Origin: CAZIQY01 sp964541605
Lineage (GTDB): Bacteria > Desulfobacterota > Syntrophia > Syntrophales > UBA2185
NCBI GenBank assembly: GCA_964541605.1
Contig: CAZIQY010000082.1
Location: 1-12,010 of the forward strand
Direction: 5' to 3'
Length of the DNA stretch: 12,010 nucleotides
The notes under the pieces were generated by a model. That model had not been told where the DNA came from. It saw nothing but the letters and a program-made list of their open reading frames with translations, and ran no database searches. Shown here in pieces: positions 7,004 through 12,010 of the stretch; position 1 is the first letter of the stretch, and each line of letters opens with the position of its first letter. A program made the position numbers and the translations under genes.

Positions 7004-9097
7004 TCAGCCTAAAACGATGGTGGCGTCCACCGCGACTGCCCCGTGCTTCGAAATGATCAGGGGGTTGATATCGATTTCCCGAATCCGTGGGTAAAGGATG
7101 CCGAGGTTGCCCAGATTGACAAGTATACGGGCAAGTTCCTCCCGGTCAACCGGCGGCTCTCCCCTGAAACCGTTCAGGAGTTTCTGCCCTCTGAGGCGGC
7201 CGATGAGTTCTATAGCTTCCCTCTGAGCCAGGGGGGCCATAGCAAAGACGGCGTCTTCAAAGACTTCCGTCATGATACCTCCGATTCCCAGCATCACACA
7301 GGGGCCGAATTGAGAATCCCGCACCAGTCCGGCTATGATCTCGACTTTTCCTTTCACCTGTTTGTAGATCAATACCTGGCCGGACGGCCCCATCTTTCTC
7401 CTTAGAGTGGCGAATACCTGGAGAGCAGCCTCCGTATTCTCTATATTTAAATGCACCAGCCCCAGTTCCGTCTTGTGAACGCCTCCGGGCTGCAAACCCT
7501 TCATGACCAGGGGAAATCCGATTTCACTTGCTGTCTTCTCGAGAATCGACATATCGGCGACGGTTTTCTCTTCGACGGTGGGAATGCCGCAGGCCTTGAG
7601 AATAAGCTTCGACCGGTATTCGTCGAGGGGGCCCGCGGTGGATTCCAATATTTCTTTCAGTTCCATGGACAGGGGCATCAGTTCCTTCTGCACCTGCGGC
7701 GGACTTACGGTTTTATCGGGACGGCGCCGGCGGACAACGGCGGACAGGCACTCCACAGCCCGGCGGAGTTCCGTAAAGACGGGTATGCCGTAAGACAGGG
7801 ATTCGATCTTGAAACGAAAAGCCTCTTCACGTGTGCCCAGAAGCCAGATGAAGACGGGTTTCCCTGAACGGTGACGTTGCCTGGCCACATCGTCGATGTC
7901 AATCTTTAGCCGTAGATTGCCGGCAAAGGCATGCAACACGACGGCGTCGACATTCGGATCGGCAAGGACGGCTGCCAGCGCCCGGCTGTATACGTCAACG
8001 TCGGTTCCTCCATGTCTCTCCATGGCGGGCCAGAGATCTACGGGGTTGGAGACGGGCATCCATTCCGGAAAAAGATGGCCCAGAGTTTCTTTCGTTGTAG
8101 AAGAAAGTTCGGTGATGGAAAGACCGAATTCTTCCGCGAAATCCGAGGTAAGGATGCCCGAACCGCCGCTGAACGTAAGAACGGCGATACGTCCCCGCTT
8201 GTTGACGGTTTCTGACGGATCGACGTCCAGAGACCGGCAGATATCCACCATCTGTTTGAAATCTCTCGCTTCCGTAACGCCAGTTTGGGCCACAATCCCG
8301 GATGTGATCCGATGATTCCCCGCCAGTGATGCCGTATGACTCAAGGCCGCTTCCGCACCTTTCCTGCTTTTTCCCCCTGTCAGGACAACAACCGGTTTTG
8401 CACTGTTTCGGCAGAGTTCCATAAATGTTCTCCCGTCTGAGAAAGTCTCAAGATAAAACCCCACGACATTTGTGTCAGGGTCCTTCAGGAGATAAGCCAT
8501 CAAGTCGCATTCGTTGACGTCCATTTTGTTGCCGATGGAACAGACCTTGCTGATGCCCATAATGCCATGACTCATGATATCGACGAGAAATCCGGCGGAC
8601 AGAAGTCCGCTCTGAACGACGAGAGAAACTGTCCCGGGAAGAAGACCCCGCTGGAGCGAGGCAGGATCCATAAAGGAAAAAACATAACCGCGAATGGCGT
8701 CAACAAGCCCCATGCAATTGGGTCCCCACAGGCGGATTCCCGTTCGGCTTGCAATGTCTTTCAGGGAACTCTGCAGGTTTTTACCCTCCTGCCCTGTTTC
8801 CGCGAAGCCTCCCGATTCGATCATGACGCCCCGGATTCCCCGGGTTGCACAGTCTTCAACCGCTGCCGGCACCTGATTTGCAGGGACAAAGACAATGGCA
8901 AGATCAGCATTCCCCGGAATGGCGCCGACCGTTGAATAACATGGTAAACCCTCGATCTCCTGATACCTGGGATTGACGGGATATATGTTTCCTTTGTAGC
9001 CCGTGATGATGTTTTTAAGGATGGCGTAGCCGCCCTTGAGGGGGTTCGGCGTCGCGCCCACAACGGCAATCCCGTTGGGATTAAAAAAAAAGTCCAT
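7004..9097 (-). CDS. Acyl-CoA synthetase (ADP-forming), fused alpha-beta
   Basis: This is a cytoplasmic enzyme of the NDP-forming acyl-CoA synthetase family: acyl-CoA + ADP + phosphate to acid + CoA + ATP, or the reverse. It is 697 residues, the usual length for the fused form. The CoA-binding Rossmann domain is at about 5-125 (GIAVVGAT; GPNCMGL at 125-131). Two succinyl-CoA-ligase-like domains run to about 460, with the phospho-His loop ALSHTASLAG, His 254. The ATP-grasp domain is at about 485-697, with VMKGLQPGGVHKTELGL (His 541), GIGGIMTEVFEDAVF and REIDINPL. The ATG 9097 has GGAG at 9108-9105, 7 nt upstream. It follows the 3D lipoprotein gene by 18 bp and precedes the DUF4185-like gene by 9 bp. 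The substrate acid cannot be read from sequence. A broken second copy of its 3' end lies at 5058-5252. Confidence 0.93.
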   Translation of the reverse strand: MDFFFNPNGIAVVGATPNPLKGGYAILKNIITGYKGNIYPVNPRYQEIEGLPCYSTVGAIPGNADLAIVFVPANQVPAAVEDCATRGIRGVMIESGGFAETGQEGKNLQSSLKDIASRTGIRLWGPNCMGLVDAIRGYVFSFMDPASLQRGLLPGTVSLVVQSGLLSAGFLVDIMSHGIMGISKVCSIGNKMDVNECDLMAYLLKDPDTNVVGFYLETFSDGRTFMELCRNSAKPVVVLTGGKSRKGAEAALSHTASLAGNHRITSGIVAQTGVTEARDFKQMVDICRSLDVDPSETVNKRGRIAVLTFSGGSGILTSDFAEEFGLSITELSSTTKETLGHLFPEWMPVSNPVDLWPAMERHGGTDVDVYSRALAAVLADPNVDAVVLHAFAGNLRLKIDIDDVARQRHRSGKPVFIWLLGTREEAFRFKIESLSYGIPVFTELRRAVECLSAVVRRRRPDKTVSPPQVQKELMPLSMELKEILESTAGPLDEYRSKLILKACGIPTVEEKTVADMSILEKTASEIGFPLVMKGLQPGGVHKTELGLVHLNIENTEAALQVFATLRRKMGPSGQVLIYKQVKGKVEIIAGLVRDSQFGPCVMLGIGGIMTEVFEDAVFAMAPLAQREAIELIGRLRGQKLLNGFRGEPPVDREELARILVNLGNLGILYPRIREIDINPLIISKHGAVAVDATIVLG

Positions 9098-9115
9098 AGA
9101 ACGTCTCCATAAAAC

Positions 9116-9580
9116 TTAAGGTCGCTGGATGATCACATCCAGATATTTTCTGCCCCATTTCTTGGCGTCTTTTCCATCAGGAAAGAAGAGATCAATATGG
9201 TCTCCCTTGATGGCGCTCCCTGTATCGTGAACCTCTCCCCATCCGTATCCGGGAATATACATCTTCGTCCCGTAGGGGTAACGGCCGATATCTGCGGCGA
9301 TGGTTCCCTTTTTCGCTCTCGTTCCGTCGGATGTAATGCCCACCTGTTTTCTTTTTCCTTCGTGCGGGCCATAGGCGTACACAGGAGGCAGCAGGCAGCA
9401 TCCCCATTTATGCTTCCAGCCCGTTGATTTTTGACCCGCGTCATAGGCGGTGACCAGCATTTTTCTTTTTTCCGGTTTCCGGCCTTTGTCGCGGGGGAGG
9501 GTGCTGCATCCGAAAATGAGAAAGATACTCAATATTGCGAAGATTGATAATATGAAAGTCTTTTTTCTGAAAGGCGGCAT
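9116..9580 (-). CDS. 3D-domain lipoprotein (double-psi beta-barrel)
   Basis: This 154-residue protein has a signal peptide (KK, then hydrophobic 10-23) ending in a lipobox IFGC with the lipidated Cys at 25, so it is probably membrane-anchored outside the cytoplasm. The mature part is a 3D domain, named for its three conserved Asp and related to the catalytic barrel of MltA lytic transglycosylases. Visible motifs are TAYD (44-47), AADIGRYPYGTKMYIPGYG (95-113), and VHDTGSAIKGDHIDLFF with D119, D127 and D130. By family it is likely to act on peptidoglycan. Cys 61-62 give an unusual CC pair in an insert between the first strand and the AADIG segment. ATG 9580 is preceded by a weak GAGAG. It is the first gene of the minus-strand unit leading into the synthetase. 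Confidence 0.88.
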   Translation of the reverse strand: MPPFRKKTFILSIFAILSIFLIFGCSTLPRDKGRKPEKRKMLVTAYDAGQKSTGWKHKWGCCLLPPVYAYGPHEGKRKQVGITSDGTRAKKGTIAADIGRYPYGTKMYIPGYGWGEVHDTGSAIKGDHIDLFFPDGKDAKKWGRKYLDVIIQRP

Positions 9581-9732
9581 TCGAGCTCTCTTGTCGGGTT
9601 AAGAAATTTATGAGGCAAACTAACACAACGGATATGTGTATTTCAAGACACGTTTGGCCATATTAAAAAAATCAAGAAAAACCTTCGGTAATTCAAAATA
9701 ATGTTTCCATCGATCAATATTTTCTGTTTGTG

Positions 9733-9773
9733 CCGTTTTATGGGATGTGATAATAGGTACCATCTCAAAACGG
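9733..9773 (+). other. Imperfect hairpin upstream of tatA/E
   Basis: CCGTTTT (9733-9739) pairs with AAAACGG (9767-9773), and GGGATG (9742-9747) pairs with CATCTC (9761-9766) using one G-T pair. A 2-nt bulge lies on the 5' arm and the loop is 13 nt. There is no T run on either side that would make it a factor-independent terminator. It lies in the 274-bp region between the divergent 3D-lipoprotein and tatA/E genes, about 80 bp before the tatA/E start. It could be a leader structure or a protein site; no known riboswitch class was recognised. Confidence 0.45.
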
Positions 9774-9854
9774 TATGCAACAAATTTACAGCCGGATGGG
9801 GGGGCCTGCATAACCGGTTTATTGAGTAACGTTCATCGCAAGGGGGCTGCCGTC

Positions 9855-10046
9855 ATGTTCGGAGGCATTGGAATACCTGAACTGATTATCGTCCTGGTTA
9901 TTGCCCTGATATTTTTCGGGCCGGGCAAACTTCCCGAACTGGGAAGTTCCATAGGAAAAGCAATCAAAGGCTTCAAAAAATCGATGGAGGAGCCTGAAAA
10001 GAAAAGGGAAGGCTTCTCGGGAGACGACAGAATCGATAAGAGGTAG
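9855..10046 (+). CDS. tatA: Twin-arginine translocase subunit TatA/TatE
   Basis: This 63-residue membrane protein forms the pore component of the Tat pathway, which exports folded proteins carrying twin-arginine signals. It has a short N-terminus MFGGIGIPE with the conserved acidic residue before the membrane helix, the helix ELIIVLVIALIFF, the hinge motif FGPGKLPELG, an amphipathic helix GSSIGKAIKGFKKSMEE and a charged tail. ATG 9855 was chosen because AGGGGG at 9841-9846 lies 8 nt upstream and the N-terminus then fits the family; the frame is open 36 codons further upstream but that part has no family match. No tatB or tatC is in view. TatA and TatE cannot be told apart here. The adjacent genes are not obvious Tat partners. 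Confidence 0.92.
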   Translation: MFGGIGIPELIIVLVIALIFFGPGKLPELGSSIGKAIKGFKKSMEEPEKKREGFSGDDRIDKR

Positions 10047-10094
10047 TCACGCGGAATCATTACCCCATAGAATCCGTGTGAAGTATGAATTGTC

Positions 10095-10147
10095 ATGTGA
10101 TGCCTCGAAGCCTGCTTCGAGGTCATTCATTGTCAATAACATCACAT
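10095..10147 (+). other. Nested stem structure in the leader of the CBS gene
   Basis: Two perfect inverted repeats are nested. The outer ATGTGATG (10095-10102) pairs with CATCACAT (10140-10147). The inner CCTCGAAG (10103-10110) pairs with CTTCGAGG (10115-10122) over a CCTG loop, leaving 10123-10139 unpaired. The two stems abut on the 5' side and could stack. The structure lies between tatA/E and the CBS gene, and its end is 6 nt before the GGAGG at 10154-10158. No T run follows, so it is not a standard terminator. A leader RNA element, an RNA-processing site or an extragenic palindrome are all possible. Confidence 0.6.
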
Positions 10148-10162
10148 TTGTATGGAGGACGC

Positions 10163-10645
10163 ATGAAAGCAAGAGATCTGATGATTCCCATCCACGACTA
10201 TCTGACGCCTGAAAGTAACCTGAAAGATGCTGTCAATCTCCTCAGAACGGCTACGAGAGGCGAGCAGAGGGTGGGCGTGATGGGATTGCCTGTGCTTGAT
10301 CAGAGTGGCAGGCTTGTCGGGATGCTTTCCATGACGGACGTTCTCAGAGCGGTATATCCGGCGTACATGAGCATGATGAATCTGGGCGATTTTACGTGGG
10401 ACGGCATGCTGGAGTCCCTTGCGTGTCATGCGGGGGATAAAAAAGTGGCGGATTTCATGACCCGGAAGGTCATCATCGTTCGAGAAGATGATTCGCTTAT
10501 GGAATGTGTGGATCACATGCTGAAGGGTCATGTCCGGAGGATGCCCGTTCTGGACAAAGGAGGAAAAGTGGTCGGCATGATTTATCTGCGCGACATTTTT
10601 TTTGCCGTAACACAGGCAATGCTGGACGAGAGTTGCAAACTGTAA
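10163..10645 (+). CDS. Two-CBS-domain protein
   Basis: This 160-residue soluble protein consists of a tandem CBS (Bateman) pair: CBS1 at about 1-66 (MKARDLMIP ... GLPVLDQSGRLVGMLSMTDVLRAV) and CBS2 at about 94-150 (VADFMTRKVIIVREDDSLMECVDHM ... RRMPVLDKGGKVVGMIYLRDI), joined by a linker. Such pairs usually bind adenosine nucleotides and control a partner enzyme or channel. ATG 10163 follows GGAGG (10154-10158) by 4 nt; the frame is open upstream to 10085, but that part lies over the nested stem and has no CBS match. The gene stops 10 bp before the transporter start, so the two are probably co-translated, and the CBS protein may regulate that transporter. The ligand is not known. Confidence 0.92.
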   Translation: MKARDLMIPIHDYLTPESNLKDAVNLLRTATRGEQRVGVMGLPVLDQSGRLVGMLSMTDVLRAVYPAYMSMMNLGDFTWDGMLESLACHAGDKKVADFMTRKVIIVREDDSLMECVDHMLKGHVRRMPVLDKGGKVVGMIYLRDIFFAVTQAMLDESCKL

Positions 10646-10655
10646 GAGGTGAAAT

Positions 10656-12010
10656 GTGGAACATAACGTCGCAGCAGTTTCTAACCAGATCGTGATGGGG
10701 CCGACATTCTGGATCGCCACATCGATTTTTCTTCTCGCCTATGCACTCATTGTATCGGAGAAGATTCACAAGACCATCATCGCCATCTTCGGCGCAGCCC
10801 TGATGATTGTCATCGGGATTGTCACCCAGGAAGACGCCTTTCATTCCATAGAGCTGGGAGTTGACTGGAACGTGATTTTTCTTCTGGTGAGCATGATGAC
10901 CATTATCAACATCATGAAACCTACCGGCGTATTCGAGTACATTGCCATCAAGAGCGCCAAGGTGGCGAAAGGGAAACCCTTCATGATCATGGCGATCTTT
11001 TCGACGGTCACGGCGGTCGTATCGGCCTTTCTGGATAATGTGACGACGGTGCTTCTGATTGCTCCCGTGACGCTGCTCATCTGCCAGGCCCTTGAAATTG
11101 ATGTTGTGCCTTTTCTCATCACGGAGGTGCTGGCGTCCAATATCGGGGGAACGGCCACGCTGATCGGCGACCCGCCGAACATCATGATTGCCTCGAAGGC
11201 ACAGTTGGACTTCATGGCTTTTATTTACCATCTCACACCGGTCATTATCATCACGATGGTGGTATACATTGTCACATTGAAGCTTATTTTCGGCAAACGG
11301 CTGACCGTCAAAGAGGAACTGCGGCAACGGATCATGGCCATGGATGAGAACGAGGCCATCAAGGACCCTGTCCTCCTGAAGAAGTCCCTCGCGGTGTTGG
11401 CTGTTACGATGACCGGCTTCGTCCTCCACGGGATGCTTCATTTGGAACCGGCCACGATTGCCCTCTTTGGTGCGGGATTGCTTCTTCTGGTTTCGGGCAT
11501 CAAGGAACCCCACCATGTGCTGGCGGAGGCGGAATGGGCGACCCTCTTCTTTTTCATAGGGCTCTTCATCATTATCGGCGGCGTCGTCAAGGTCGGCCTT
11601 ATCAAGTGGATGTCCATCAAGGTGCTGGAGATCACGCAGGGGAATCTTTTGGGAACGAGCATGATCGTCATGTGGTTCTCCGCCTTTGCCTCGGCGTTTA
11701 TCGACAATATCCCCTATGTTGCTACGATGAACCCGCTGATTATCGATATGGCGAAGCAGCTTTGGCCGAACCTCTCCGGAGTTGAGCTTCTCCATCATCC
11801 GGATCTGATGCCGGTATGGTGGTCTTTGGCTTTAGGAGCCTGCCTTGGCGGTAATGGAACGGCCATCGGGGCCTCTGCCAATGTTATTGTCGTCGGCATG
11901 GCCGAAAAAATGGGGCATCCCATATCATTCAAGAAATTCATGCTCTACGGAATGCCGTTTATGATTCAGACGGTCATTATCAGTATGATTTATATCTGGC
12001 TGCGATATTA
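10656..12010 (+). CDS. ArsB/NhaD/SLC13-superfamily membrane transporter, stop at window edge
   Basis: This polytopic inner-membrane protein has 451 codons in view. The frame ends with an incomplete TA at 12009-12010 after YIWLRY; since 451 residues is near the family length, that TA is probably the first two bases of the stop. It has two inverted halves typical of the ion-transporter superfamily: DNVTTVLLIAP (from residue 127) with NIGGTATLIGDPPN (GDPPN from 171) in the first, and DNIPYVATMNP (from 350) with CLGGNGTAIGASAN (GGNGT from 398) in the second. It starts at GTG 10656, since an in-frame TGA at 10650 rules out anything upstream; AGAGG at 10645-10649 is the ribosome site. Family members carry out Na+/H+ exchange, arsenite efflux or organic-anion transport; I cannot choose among them. 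Confidence 0.92.
   Translation, partial: MEHNVAAVSNQIVMGPTFWIATSIFLLAYALIVSEKIHKTIIAIFGAALMIVIGIVTQEDAFHSIELGVDWNVIFLLVSMMTIINIMKPTGVFEYIAIKSAKVAKGKPFMIMAIFSTVTAVVSAFLDNVTTVLLIAPVTLLICQALEIDVVPFLITEVLASNIGGTATLIGDPPNIMIASKAQLDFMAFIYHLTPVIIITMVVYIVTLKLIFGKRLTVKEELRQRIMAMDENEAIKDPVLLKKSLAVLAVTMTGFVLHGMLHLEPATIALFGAGLLLLVSGIKEPHHVLAEAEWATLFFFIGLFIIIGGVVKVGLIKWMSIKVLEITQGNLLGTSMIVMWFSAFASAFIDNIPYVATMNPLIIDMAKQLWPNLSGVELLHHPDLMPVWWSLALGACLGGNGTAIGASANVIVVGMAEKMGHPISFKKFMLYGMPFMIQTVIISMIYIWLRY

Noticed and set aside
5097..7405. Two similar + strand frames (5097-5336 and 7043-7405) that look like a small paralogous protein family
   Set aside because: Both are antisense readings of the synthetase C-terminal coding sequence; their similarity is explained by the duplicated minus-strand DNA.
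9590..9660. Possible promoter for the 3D-lipoprotein unit (TTGAAA, 17 nt, TTAGTT on the minus strand)
   Set aside because: The -10 match is poor; a promoter is expected here but I cannot place it.
9620..9811. Minus-strand 63-codon frame in the 3D/tatA intergenic region
   Set aside because: It has no ribosome site, no recognised family, and overlaps the hairpin; a real small gene cannot be fully excluded.
9731..9854. Riboswitch (c-di-GMP-I, fluoride, cobalamin or TPP type) before tatA
   Set aside because: None of the core conserved strings of these classes could be matched; only a generic hairpin is supported.
10497..11798. Long open minus-strand frame of 433 codons opposite the transporter
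   Set aside because: The product is rich in His, Asp, Arg and Gln with no membrane or domain pattern, as expected from antisense to a membrane protein gene; the + strand frame has clear transporter motifs.

Overview
The window reads as chromosome of an anaerobic Gram-negative bacterium, most likely a Desulfobacterota (deltaproteobacterial) lineage, perhaps near Syntrophales. This placement is inferred from gene content: PAS-rich hybrid kinases, an ADP-forming acyl-CoA synthetase with fused alpha and beta parts, a DUF4185-like secreted protein, a TatA/E protein and a CBS/ion-transporter pair. No rRNA, tRNA, CRISPR array, insertion sequence or phage gene is visible.

Region 1 (1-4433, + strand) is a signalling cluster: the 3' part of a membrane Cache-HAMP histidine kinase, a stand-alone receiver protein, and an 841-residue soluble hybrid kinase with three PAS domains and its own C-terminal receiver. 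The tight spacing suggests one operon and possibly one phosphorelay.

Region 2 (4448-9580, - strand) is read in the order 3D-domain lipoprotein, acyl-CoA synthetase (ADP-forming), DUF4185-like secreted protein, then a decayed stretch, then a small two-TM HAMP protein. The first three genes are closely packed and probably co-transcribed. The decayed stretch (about 5058-5650) joins the N-terminal third of a MoeA-like gene to the last 65 codons of a second acyl-CoA synthetase gene. That second copy is about 88% identical to the intact gene 2 kb away. A candidate promoter overlapping a perfect 12-bp palindrome lies just upstream of this stretch and may now drive the HAMP gene.

Region 3 (9581-12010, + strand) has a 274-bp divergent intergenic region with an imperfect hairpin, then tatA/E, then a 116-bp gap holding a nested stem structure. 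After that come a two-CBS-domain protein and an ArsB/NhaD/SLC13-type membrane transporter, whose reading frame reaches the window edge at what is probably its stop codon. The CBS protein and transporter are 10 bp apart and probably work together, with the CBS protein as a nucleotide-sensing partner.

Most genes belong to recognisable families. The least explained items are the composite moeA'/acd' remnant with its retained promoter-like site, the nested stem in front of the CBS gene, and the pairing of a cytoplasmic acyl-CoA synthetase with two exported proteins.
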